Shown here piece by piece: positions 40,019 through 47,384 of a stretch of 64,000 nucleotides of DNA (the first letter of the stretch is position 1; each line of letters begins with the position of its first letter). Below the pieces are notes generated by a model that was given only the letters and a program-made list of their open reading frames with translations, did no database searches and was not told the origin of the DNA. Origin of the DNA: Deltaproteobacteria bacterium (GTDB lineage: Bacteria > Myxococcota_A > Polyangia > Haliangiales > Haliangiaceae); the NCBI GenBank assembly GCA_021413675.1, contig JAIOQA010000050.1, forward strand, positions 24,753 to 88,752, given 5' to 3'. Position numbers and translations under genes: made by a program.

Positions 40019-40053
40019 AACGCCGCTCCGCTCCGGGGCGGCGTTGATCGTTT
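40019..40053 (+). terminator. Probable nuo operon terminator
   Basis: An 8-bp stem (AACGCCGC 40019-40026 with GCGGCGTT 40038-40045) followed by GATCGTTT. The T-run is weak, but the hairpin lies 25 nt after the nuoI stop and no further nuo gene follows. Confidence 0.55.
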
Positions 40054-40137
40054 CGGCGAACGCGCGCGATCCGATCTCTCGACGCAGCGCGCATGCGATG
40101 CGATCACGCGCGCTTCGACACCGACGAGAAACAGCGC

Positions 40138-40166
40138 TTGACGATCCTGATCACGGTCACTAGTGT
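40138..40166 (+). promoter_or_regulatory. Housekeeping promoter of the 6S RNA
   Basis: TTGACG (40138-40143), exactly 17 nt, TAGTGT (40161-40166). It is the best housekeeping-type promoter in the window and points straight at the structured RNA; the start would be near 40172. Confidence 0.75.
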
Positions 40167-40169
40167 GGT

Positions 40170-40399
40170 TCTTGAGTCTTGGCTGTCCGATACGACAAAC
40201 GGAGCAAATCTATCTCCTACTTCGTCTATCCAGGGATCTGCCTCTGATCTGGGTGTGCACGCCCGCTCGTCGGGAAGCCCGAAGGATTATCGTGGAGCCC
40301 ACCTACGGCAATCGTAGGGGGTAGATCAGCTCTACGGTCGGGCGGTCAGACTCATTTGATTCAAGACGACGGGCATCTTCGGATGCCCGTCGGCGTTTT
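40170..40399 (+). ncRNA. ssrS: Candidate 6S RNA
   Basis: No protein fits. The RNA folds into a long rod like 6S RNA, which mimics an open promoter and binds the housekeeping RNA polymerase. Pairing: 40170-40173 with 40363-40366; 40174-40179 with 40348-40353; 40180-40190 with 40338-40348 (11 pairs, some G-U); a central bubble of 40191-40207 against 40327-40337; then 40208-40220 with 40314-40326 (13 pairs, two G-U), and a branched apical part. Length without the terminator is about 195 nt, near the usual 160-200. A strong promoter and terminator frame it. Identified by structure only. Confidence 0.75.
40367..40399 (+). terminator. Intrinsic terminator of the 6S RNA
   Basis: A perfect 11-bp stem (40367-40377 with 40382-40392) closed by the stable tetraloop TTCG, then GCGTTTT. 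It directly follows the closing stem of the candidate 6S RNA. Confidence 0.9.
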
Positions 40400-40419
40400 C
40401 GGAGTTCGTCGCGATCGCG

Positions 40420-40863
40420 CTACCCGCGCTGGAGCTCGAGCACGTTGCCCTCGGGATCGGTGACGTAGCACCACTCGATCGAGCGCGGCCCCGCCGACGT
40501 GGTGACGACCTCGCCCACCGCGCTGCCGCCCGCGCGCAGGACGCGCGCGCGCATCGCGACCACGTCATCGACCGCGAAGGCGAGATGTCCGAATCCCGGA
40601 CGAAGCACGCTGGGCGCGGGCGCGGCTGGCTGGGGTTCGTAGCGATAGATCTCGAGCGTCGGGCCGTGGTCGCCGTGACCGGGCAAGCGCAGGTGCACGC
40701 CCGCGAGCGACGCGCCCGCGACGCCGATGCCCGCGGCCACCGCGGGCCCCGCGAGATCTCGCTCGGGCCCGACCGGCACGCACGCGAAGACGTCGCAGTA
40801 GAACGCGGCGAGCGCGCGCCAGTCGCGCGCGACGAGATTGGTGTGGACATACCGAATCGCCAT
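40420..40863 (-). CDS. VOC (glyoxalase/bleomycin-resistance fold) protein
   Basis: 147 residues; TACGCT (40870-40875) lies 6 nt upstream on this strand. Two beta-alpha-beta-beta-beta halves: RYVHTNLVARDWRALAAFYCDVFACVPVG and GFGHLAFAVDDVVAMRARVLRAGG, ending EWCYVTDPEGNVLELQRG. Metal ligands would be His7, Glu (LEIY), His (GHLAF) and Glu (LELQ). Substrate cannot be told; such proteins include glyoxalase I, dioxygenases and antibiotic-binding proteins. Confidence 0.85.
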   Translation of the reverse strand: MAIRYVHTNLVARDWRALAAFYCDVFACVPVGPERDLAGPAVAAGIGVAGASLAGVHLRLPGHGDHGPTLEIYRYEPQPAAPAPSVLRPGFGHLAFAVDDVVAMRARVLRAGGSAVGEVVTTSAGPRSIEWCYVTDPEGNVLELQRG

Positions 40864-41050
40864 CGCGTGAGCGTACCGGTCCGCGCGCACGTTGGTTGCG
40901 GGCGACCGCGGATCGCGCGCGCGATTTTTTTCGATCGCCGTGACCCGAATGGTGGGTGGCCCTGCTCCATCACGTTGCCAGTCGCTCTCGGTGCTCCCTC
41001 GAGCGACGGCGCCCCCCTCCATTTCCCATTCTCGCGATCGAGAGGCTCTC

Positions 41051-42718
41051 ATGTTCAAGCACGCTCGCATCCTCGCGCTGGCCGCGGTCACCGCCGCTGG
41101 CTCCGCATGTCTCTCCCAGGAAGCTGATGACGGCGTCGCGATGCTCGACGCCACCACGTGTAGCTCCGCCTCGGCGTGGGCTCCCTGGACGACGTACTCC
41201 ACCGGCCAGGCGGTCTCGTACGGCGGCTCGATGTACCAGTGCCTCCAGGGCCACACCAGCCAGCCGGGCTGGGAGCCGTCGGCGGTGCCGGCGCTCTGGA
41301 CGCCGGCGCAGTGCACCGGCGGTGGCGGCGGCGGCGGTGGTGGCGGCGGCGGCGGTGGTGGCGGCGGCGGTGGCGGCGGCGGCGGTGGTGGTGGCGGCAC
41401 CGGCTCGGGCGGCGGCGGCTCGACGGGCGGCACCTGCGACGCGAACGCCTGGGTCTACATGGGCAGCGATCCGTGGGCCTGCACCGATCACCAGGGTGAG
41501 TCGTGCGGCTGGACGAGCAGCAACCTCGGGCAGGGCTATCACTGCCAGATGGCGAGCTGGGGCGCGGCGTGTCTCCCCGGCGGGACGACCTGCCCCGGCG
41601 GTACCGGCGGCGGCGGTGGTGGCGGTGGCGGTTCGGGCTCGGGCGGCGGCGGCGGCTCGGGCTCGGGCGGCGGCGGCGGCGGCTCGGGTTCCGGTGGCGG
41701 CGGTGGCGGCGGCGGGACCGGCACCGCGCCTCCAGGCATGATGTTCGGCGCCTACAAGGACACGAGCATCAACATGAACTGGAACACCAACGTCATCACG
41801 ACGAAGGTGTCGGGCAACGCGGTCGCGCTCGCGACCGATCTCAAGGCGCAGGGCGGCAAGACCGTGACCCTCGCGTTCGCGACCGGCGAGTGCGGTAGCG
41901 AGAACTGGGGCGGCGTTCCGGGCGCCGCGATGGCGTCGGCCAACGTGCCGCTGCTCAACGCCGCGGGCGTGGACTACCTGCTCGCGACCGGCGGCGCCGC
42001 CGGCTCGTTCAGCTGCTCGAGCGACGCGGGCTTCAAGACCTTCGTCGAGCGCTGGGCCGGGCCGCACCTCGTCGGCATCGACTTCGACATCGAGGCCGGG
42101 CAGTCGCAGGCGGTGATCGCCGACCTCGCGCGCCGCATCAAGGCCGCGCACACCACGTACCCGGGCCTGCGCATGAGCCTCACGATCGCGACCCTCGCCA
42201 ACAACAACGGCTCGCCGACCGCGTCGTCGCTCGGCTCGGGCGCCATCAACAGCCTCAACACCTACGGCAACTGGACGCTGCAGGCCGTGAAGGATCAGCT
42301 CGGGTGGAACGGCCAGGCCTCGACGTGGCCGAGCTACGTCACCATCAACCTGATGGTCATGGACTACGGTGGTCCGAGCTCGGGCGTGTGCGTGGTCTCG
42401 GGCGGCGTCTGCGACATGGGCCAGTCGGCCATCCAGGCCGCGTACAACCTGCACGACACCTGGGGCGTGCCGTACGCGAACATCGAGCTGACCCCGATGA
42501 TCGGCGGCAACGACGTGCAGAACGAGCACTTCACGCTCGCCGACGTCGACACGATGACCCACTGGGCCATCGCGCAGGGCCTCGCGGGTGTCCACTACTG
42601 GTCGTACGACCGCGACACCGACTGCCCGCTCGGCTCGGCCTCGCCGATCTGCAACTCGCTCGGCGGCGCCGGCAACTGGGGCTTCCTCAAGCGGTTCCTC
42701 GCGGCGGGCCTCCACTGA
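41051..42718 (+). CDS. GH18 chitinase-like secreted protein with glycine linkers
   Basis: 555 residues. Signal, probably lipoprotein (AAGSAC). Residues about 35-88 look like a chitin-binding CBM5/12-type domain (SAWAPWTTYSTGQAVSYGGSMYQC, ending PALWTPAQC). A nearly pure glycine linker of about 30 residues follows, then a small Cys-rich module (six Cys, 130-180), a second Gly/Ser linker, and a GH18-like barrel from about 235. The catalytic strand is GIDFDIE, with D344, D346 and catalytic E348. The rest of the barrel is complete, ending WSYDRDTDC. It should cleave chitin or GlcNAc-containing glycan outside the cell. Confidence 0.88.
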   Translation: MFKHARILALAAVTAAGSACLSQEADDGVAMLDATTCSSASAWAPWTTYSTGQAVSYGGSMYQCLQGHTSQPGWEPSAVPALWTPAQCTGGGGGGGGGGGGGGGGGGGGGGGGGGGTGSGGGGSTGGTCDANAWVYMGSDPWACTDHQGESCGWTSSNLGQGYHCQMASWGAACLPGGTTCPGGTGGGGGGGGGSGSGGGGGSGSGGGGGGSGSGGGGGGGGTGTAPPGMMFGAYKDTSINMNWNTNVITTKVSGNAVALATDLKAQGGKTVTLAFATGECGSENWGGVPGAAMASANVPLLNAAGVDYLLATGGAAGSFSCSSDAGFKTFVERWAGPHLVGIDFDIEAGQSQAVIADLARRIKAAHTTYPGLRMSLTIATLANNNGSPTASSLGSGAINSLNTYGNWTLQAVKDQLGWNGQASTWPSYVTINLMVMDYGGPSSGVCVVSGGVCDMGQSAIQAAYNLHDTWGVPYANIELTPMIGGNDVQNEHFTLADVDTMTHWAIAQGLAGVHYWSYDRDTDCPLGSASPICNSLGGAGNWGFLKRFLAAGLH

Positions 42719-42855
42719 TCGACGGATCGAGACGCGCATCATGAACGCGGCGGCCCTCGGGTCGCCGCGTTCGGCGTTTCGGGTGATCTCACGCTCCGGC
42801 GATCGCTGTCGAATCTTGCCAGCTCCAGCGCGCACCCCAGGCGATAGGCTGCGCC

Positions 42856-44316
42856 ATGGCGAGAGGGCTGCTGTTGATGGTCGGGCTGCTATTGCTGGTC
42901 GTGTTGCTGGGCCCCGCGCGCGTGGCACATGCGGCGCCGAAGGCGCCGACGCACGTCGAGCTGATCGCGGGCAAGCTCGCGGTCGACATCTACGCCCACG
43001 ACATCGCGACCCAGCACGGCGCGCTGCCGGTCTGGACGTTCGTGAGCACCGGGCTCGCGTCGCAGCACCAGGCCGAGGTGCGGATCACCGTGAAGCGCGA
43101 GCCCAACGAGAAGGTCGACGCGTATCCGCGCGACCTCCTCGACCTGTACCGCGCGATCTACCGACAGGCTGCCAAGGGGTCGCCGCTGACGGCGGGCCAG
43201 TGGCTGGAGGTCCCGCCGGGCCTCCTCGGACGCGCCGACTTCCAGGGCGTCGTGTTCGTGCCGCAGGTGCCCTTCCTCGAGGTCCCGTCCAGCGCCGGAT
43301 CGCTGACCGGCCTGATCGTGACGAAGAACGAGGCCGCCTCGACGGAGACGTTCGGGCTCACGCGCCTGATGGCGCGCCTCGGCCAGGCCGAGCAGTTCTA
43401 CCCGACAACGCCGTGGGCCGATCGCAAGCGCGCGGAGCTCGTCGGGCCGGACGGCAACGACGGGAGCCTGCTGGCCAAGGTCCCCTCGATGCGGTTCGAC
43501 GCGGGCGAGGTCATCGGGGGCGCGGATGGCCGGATCACGCTGTCGCTGCTGCCGGGCGCGCGCGCCCTGTTCAAGCAGATCTTCGCGGCCAAGCCCGACG
43601 GCGGGTTCGCGCTGCTGCTGCCGATCGCCGACAACGCCGACTCGTGTCTGGTCTGGGAGCCAGGGCAGCACGACGCCGCCGCGATCGTCGGGCCCGGGAG
43701 CACCGGTCAACGGCGAGCCGGCAACTACGTCATGCTCGTGGCCGGCAAGGACGCGTACGTGTCGCTGATCGAGGACGGCTTCGGTCTGGTGTTCCCACCT
43801 GCCGCGTGGGCGAAGGTGCGCGCCGCGCTCGAGCAGGGGACGCCCCTGACCTTGCGCGATCCGAGCTTCACGATCGAGTGGCTAGAGACCGACTACACCG
43901 ATCCGGTGACCGGTGCCGTCGAGCACGCACCCGGCGGCTTCCGCACCTTCGTGCCGAAGACGCCGACGCCGGACACCGGCCCGATCATCCGCGAGCAGAT
44001 CGTCCTCCTCACGGACAACGCCGAGTTCGCGAGCCGCGTCACTGCCGAAGATCTGGCCGCTTTCCTCGAGCGCGTCGACGCGGCGATCCGCGCCGAGCGC
44101 GCCGCGCTGCCGGCGAAGGCGCGCGCGGAGCTGGTCGTCGACTTCAACGGCGACGCGTCGACCCGCAAGGGCCTGCGCCTGGTGATCAAGCCCGCCATCT
44201 CGAAGGCGTTCGCGGCGCGCGTGCAGAAGCGCCTCGACGCGCTGGTGCCGCCGGCGATCCACGGCGGCACGATCCACGTCCAGGCGCACTATCGCCTCGA
44301 CGGCGCGGCGCACTGA
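42856..44316 (+). CDS. Secreted protein of unknown function
   Basis: 486 residues. A clear signal peptide (MARGLLLMVGLLLLVVLLGPARVAHA) and TAGGCT (42845-42850), 5 nt before the ATG. Residues about 45-200 (LPVWTFVSTGLASQHQAEVRITV, YPRDLLDLYRAIYRQAAKGS, GLLGRADFQGVVFVPQ) weakly resemble suppressor-of-fused-like bacterial domains, but I am not sure. The middle has SLLPGARALFKQIFA; the C-terminus has a strand-helix region with DFNGDASTRKGLRLVI. No catalytic motif recognised. Probably periplasmic. Confidence 0.7.
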   Translation: MARGLLLMVGLLLLVVLLGPARVAHAAPKAPTHVELIAGKLAVDIYAHDIATQHGALPVWTFVSTGLASQHQAEVRITVKREPNEKVDAYPRDLLDLYRAIYRQAAKGSPLTAGQWLEVPPGLLGRADFQGVVFVPQVPFLEVPSSAGSLTGLIVTKNEAASTETFGLTRLMARLGQAEQFYPTTPWADRKRAELVGPDGNDGSLLAKVPSMRFDAGEVIGGADGRITLSLLPGARALFKQIFAAKPDGGFALLLPIADNADSCLVWEPGQHDAAAIVGPGSTGQRRAGNYVMLVAGKDAYVSLIEDGFGLVFPPAAWAKVRAALEQGTPLTLRDPSFTIEWLETDYTDPVTGAVEHAPGGFRTFVPKTPTPDTGPIIREQIVLLTDNAEFASRVTAEDLAAFLERVDAAIRAERAALPAKARAELVVDFNGDASTRKGLRLVIKPAISKAFAARVQKRLDALVPPAIHGGTIHVQAHYRLDGAAH

Positions 44317-44334
44317 TCGGGCGCCGATCGCGGA

Positions 44335-44715
44335 TCAGCTGGCGCGCGCGGCCGCGAGCAGCGTATCGAGCTCGCCGCTGTCGACGAGCTTCTGCAGATC
44401 GCTCGCGCCGCCGATCAGCACGCCCTTCACGAAGACCATCGGCAGCGTGGGCCAGCCGGACCACATCTTGAGCGCGGTGCGGCGGCGCCACGTGTTCAGG
44501 TAGCTGCCGTACTCGAGGTAGTGGAAGGCGATGCCCTTGGCGGCGAGCAGCTTGCGCGCCTTCTTGGGGTACGGGTTCTGCTTCATGCCGACGACGACCA
44601 CGTCGTGCTGCGCGACCGCGGCGCGGACCTCGTCGATGATGTCGAGGTGGTGGGTCGCGATGGTCTCGCGGATCGCGGGGTGGACGTGAGCGGGGTCGAG
44701 CAGCGGCCGGGGCAT
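44335..44715 (-). CDS. Glutaredoxin-like protein lacking the active-site cysteine
   Basis: 126 residues with a thioredoxin fold of the monothiol glutaredoxin type. The first strand and loop are VVVVGMKQNPYPKKARKLLAAKG: where CGFS or CPYC would be, residues 47-50 read NPYP. The cis-Pro loop (GWPTLPMVFVKGVLIGG, 88-103) and C-terminal helix are kept. There is no Cys in the whole protein. It cannot be a thiol oxidoreductase; it may bind glutathione or a cluster-bearing partner. The start at 44715 is the ATG giving a normal N-terminus. Confidence 0.75.
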   Translation of the reverse strand: MPRPLLDPAHVHPAIRETIATHHLDIIDEVRAAVAQHDVVVVGMKQNPYPKKARKLLAAKGIAFHYLEYGSYLNTWRRRTALKMWSGWPTLPMVFVKGVLIGGASDLQKLVDSGELDTLLAAARAS

Positions 44716-44775
44716 GCATGCGTGTAGCACGCGCGGGCGCTCGCACCTTCGCGCGAACGCTGTCACGATGCGCGC

Positions 44776-45075
44776 ATGCCCCGCTCGCTCGTGTTCGCCG
44801 CGGTGCTCGCGATCGGTGCGAGCGAGGCGCGCGCGGATGTCGCGAGCCCGGAGCGGAGCGCGTGCAAGAACAAGGAGCCCGGCGACATCTGCTGGGGGCC
44901 CGCCTGGGGCTCGTGTGTGTCCGCCTCGGACCGCCCACCGGAGCATCCCCGGGTGTACTGCCGCGCGGGCCTGCCCGACGGCCCGTTCACCTGGCGGATC
45001 GCCGTCGGACTCACCACCGGCCTGGCGGTCGCCGCCGGCGGCGCCTGGCTCGCGCTCCGCAAGCGCGATGCGTGA
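44776..45075 (+). CDS. Small secreted Cys-rich protein with C-terminal helix (copy 1)
   Basis: 99 residues: signal peptide ending SEARADV, a short domain with four Cys (ACKNKEPGDICWG, SCVSA, YCRAG), and a C-terminal membrane helix followed by RKR, so a surface-side domain anchored at its C-terminus. It is a tandem paralogue of the next gene. The helix-plus-positive-tail end is like a simplified sorting signal, as in GlyGly-CTERM or MYXO-CTERM proteins, though the exact motif is not clear. Confidence 0.65.
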   Translation: MPRSLVFAAVLAIGASEARADVASPERSACKNKEPGDICWGPAWGSCVSASDRPPEHPRVYCRAGLPDGPFTWRIAVGLTTGLAVAAGGAWLALRKRDA

Positions 45076-45119
45076 TCGCGCCCGGCGCGACGCGCGCTGA
45101 TCTGGCACGATATCGCGAC

Positions 45120-45467
45120 ATGCCTCGCGCCCTGCTCGCGCTCGTGATGTTCGTGACCGTGCTCGCCGCCGCCGCCGCCGCGCGCGCCGATGTCCCCGAC
45201 GAAGCCGTCACGTCGTGCAACAACAAGCAGGTCGGCGACTCGTGCGACGAACCCGCGGGCGGTGCGTGCGCGATGCAGAAGTGCAGCCGCGCGCGGCCCG
45301 GCCCCGACGGCCATATCGAGAGCAACGAGTGGGACTGCCTGCGCTGCGACGCCGACGCGCCGCGCACCGACGCGCCCGGCAACACCCGCATCATCCTCGG
45401 CGTGGTCGTCGGCCTCGCGCTCGCCGCCGGCGGGATCTGGCTCGCGCTGCGGAAGCGCCCGGCATGA
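45120..45467 (+). CDS. Small secreted Cys-rich protein with C-terminal helix (copy 2)
   Basis: 115 residues, same plan as the gene upstream: signal ending ARADV, a Cys-rich core (SCNNKQVGDSCDE, GACAMQKC, DCLRCD; seven Cys), and the C-terminal segment GVVVGLALAAGGIWLALRKR, nearly the same as in copy 1. GATATC ends 5 nt before the ATG. Its stop overlaps the next ATG (ATGA), so it is coupled to two membrane protein genes. Confidence 0.65.
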   Translation: MPRALLALVMFVTVLAAAAAARADVPDEAVTSCNNKQVGDSCDEPAGGACAMQKCSRARPGPDGHIESNEWDCLRCDADAPRTDAPGNTRIILGVVVGLALAAGGIWLALRKRPA

Positions 45468-46510
45468 CGCCGCTGGCCCGCGCCGCCGATGGCGCGATCG
45501 ATGCGGTCGACGGTGGCCGGCGCTGGGTGTGGCGCCAGGTCGTGCGCACGCGGACCGGTCGGGCGTGCGCGCGCGATCGCTCGCAGCGCGTGGTCGCGCT
45601 CGGGCTCGGCCACGCCGCGGTCGCGCTGGTGCTGGTCGCGCTCGGGCCGGCGTACTTGCTGCTGCTCGGGCCGCTGGTGCTGGGTGTGCCGCACGTGATC
45701 GCGGACCTGCGCTACCTCGTCGTGCGCGGGCCGTCGTCGCTGCGCCCGACGACGATCCTCGCGGTCGCCGCGCCGCTGGCGGTGATCGCCGGGCTGCGGG
45801 CCAGCGCGATCGGCGACGCGTATCCCGCGCTCGGCGCGGAGCTCGCGCTCGGCGGCGCCGCGATCGGGCTCGCGATCGCGCTCGCGCCAGGGCGGTGGGG
45901 TGCGCGGCGGCTCGCCGCGCTCGCGCTGCTCGCGATCCTGACGATCGCCGCATCGCTCGCGCCGCGCGCCGCGCAACTCGTGCTGGTCCACGGCCACAAC
46001 CTCGTCGCACCGCTCGTCTGGCTCGCGTGGACGCGGCGCACGGTGCGGCCCGCGCACCAGGCGATCGTCGTCGGCGCGATCGCGGCGATCGCGATGCTCA
46101 TCCTCGCCGGCGCGCTCGACGCGATCGGCCCGCGCGGCGACCTCGGGCTCGGCGGCGCGCTGGCCCCGGGCCAGGGCGAGCTGCGCGCCGGCCGGGTCGT
46201 CCGCGCCTACGCGTTCCTGCAGGCGATGCACTACGTCTGCTGGCTGCGGCTCATCCCGAGCACCCAGGCGCAGGCGCCCGCGGCGATGACGGTGCGGCGC
46301 ACGCTCGCCGGCATGCGCCGCGATCTCGGCGGCGCGGGCGTCCTCGCGGTCGGCGCGGTCGCGCTGGCCGTGCCCGTGCTCGCGACGATCCTCCCCGCGA
46401 CCGCGGTGCGCGATGGCTACCTCGCGCTCGCGATCTGGCACGTCTGGCTCGAGCTCGCGATCGTCGGCTACCTGTTCGCGGCGCGCGAGCGCCTGGGCGA
46501 GGCCGCGTGA
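45464..46510 (+). CDS. Multispanning membrane protein with conserved histidines
   Basis: 348 residues, about nine membrane helices. Histidines sit at helix ends in short motifs: GVPHVIADLRYLV, HGHNLVAPLVWLAW, FLQAMHYVCWLRLIP and AIWHVWLELAIVGY. This spacing recalls membrane-bound di-iron or Brp/Blh-type enzymes but the family is not established. Starts by a 4-nt overlap with the Cys-rich secreted protein and ends with a 4-nt overlap into the next gene, so the three form a tight unit. Confidence 0.6.
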   Translation: MTPLARAADGAIDAVDGGRRWVWRQVVRTRTGRACARDRSQRVVALGLGHAAVALVLVALGPAYLLLLGPLVLGVPHVIADLRYLVVRGPSSLRPTTILAVAAPLAVIAGLRASAIGDAYPALGAELALGGAAIGLAIALAPGRWGARRLAALALLAILTIAASLAPRAAQLVLVHGHNLVAPLVWLAWTRRTVRPAHQAIVVGAIAAIAMLILAGALDAIGPRGDLGLGGALAPGQGELRAGRVVRAYAFLQAMHYVCWLRLIPSTQAQAPAAMTVRRTLAGMRRDLGGAGVLAVGAVALAVPVLATILPATAVRDGYLALAIWHVWLELAIVGYLFAARERLGEAA

Positions 46511-46854
46511 TCGCGCGCTGGCTGCTCGCGTTCGTGTGGACGCTGGCGCTCGAGCTGCCGATCTACACCCGGTGGCTGCGTGGCTCGATGCGCTCGGGCT
46601 GGGCGCTGTGCGGCCTGGTGTTCGCGGTCAACGCGGTCTCGCATCCGCTCCTGTGGTTCGTGATGCCGCGGCTCACGCCCTACCCGCTGTACCTCGCGGT
46701 CGGCGAGACCAGCGTCGTGATCGTGGAGGCGCTGATCATCGCCGCCGCGCTGCGCGGTCGCCCGGGCGCGGCGCGCCTCGCGTTCCTGTCGAGCCTGACC
46801 GCCAACGCATTCTCGACCGCGGTCGGCCTGATCGTCATGCCGCTCTTCACCTGA
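46507..46854 (+). CDS. Small membrane protein
   Basis: 115 residues from a GTG overlapping the upstream stop (GTGA). Four predicted helices: one at the N-terminus (WLLAFVWTLALELPIY), then WALCGLVFAVNAVSHPLLWFV, VVIVEALIIAAAL, and a last one ending VGLIVMPLF. Conserved-looking residues are the ELP in helix 1, the NAVSHP segment and the Glu in GETSVVIVEA. Unknown function; probably a partner of the histidine-rich membrane protein. Confidence 0.65.
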   Translation: MIARWLLAFVWTLALELPIYTRWLRGSMRSGWALCGLVFAVNAVSHPLLWFVMPRLTPYPLYLAVGETSVVIVEALIIAAALRGRPGAARLAFLSSLTANAFSTAVGLIVMPLFT

Positions 46855-46872
46855 CGCTCGCCACACGCCGGG

Positions 46873-47256
46873 TTGACCGATCGTCCGCTGCCGACTAGCC
46901 TTGCAACCTTGCGCGCGCGGATCCTCGCCCTCCTGCTCGTCCTGGTGCTGTGGCCGTCGGCCGCGGAGACCATCGAGCAGGTCGCGCACTGGGCGCGCTT
47001 CGGCGGCGCCGCGCACGCCGGCGATGGGCATGCCGCGCCCTGCAACGACGACGACGACGACCCGCGCGGCTGCACCGAGCACGGTTGCACGCCGACGTTC
47101 CACGTGTGCGGGTGCCATGGCACCCCGATGAACACCGCAGGCGTGGCCGTCGCGGTCCCGCGCCCGACCGCGAGCCATCGCGCGATCAGCGCGGCGCCGC
47201 TCGCGCTCGAAGGCCGGCCGGCCGCCGCGCCGCAGCTCCGCCCGCCGATCGCCTGA
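46873..47256 (+). CDS. Small Cys/His-rich exported protein upstream of the efflux genes
   Basis: 127 residues from a TTG (start uncertain). A hydrophobic N-terminal segment (ARILALLLVLVLWPSAAETI) exports or anchors it. The mature part has many possible metal ligands: HAGDGHAAPCNDDDDD, CTEHGCTPTFHVCGCHG. The C-terminal half is Ala/Pro-rich. Its position just before the CzcB/CzcA pair suggests a periplasmic metal-binding accessory or sensor, like CzcE or CopC in role, but not by homology. Confidence 0.6.
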   Translation: MTDRPLPTSLATLRARILALLLVLVLWPSAAETIEQVAHWARFGGAAHAGDGHAAPCNDDDDDPRGCTEHGCTPTFHVCGCHGTPMNTAGVAVAVPRPTASHRAISAAPLALEGRPAAAPQLRPPIA

Positions 47257-47384
47257 AGGCATCGGCGTGAGCGATCGCGCGCCCGCGCGATCGCCGTGGC
47301 GACACCGGTGCGCGTCCGCGCCGCCGGTGATCGCGTTCATCGGTTCATCGCTGGCGCGCGTCCGCGCGCCGGGAGCACGACGTC

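Noticed and set aside
40924..40930. A run of seven T as a terminator
   Set aside because: No stable hairpin precedes it on the plus strand and no plus-strand gene ends there; on the minus strand it lies upstream of the VOC gene and may just be an A-tract near its promoter.
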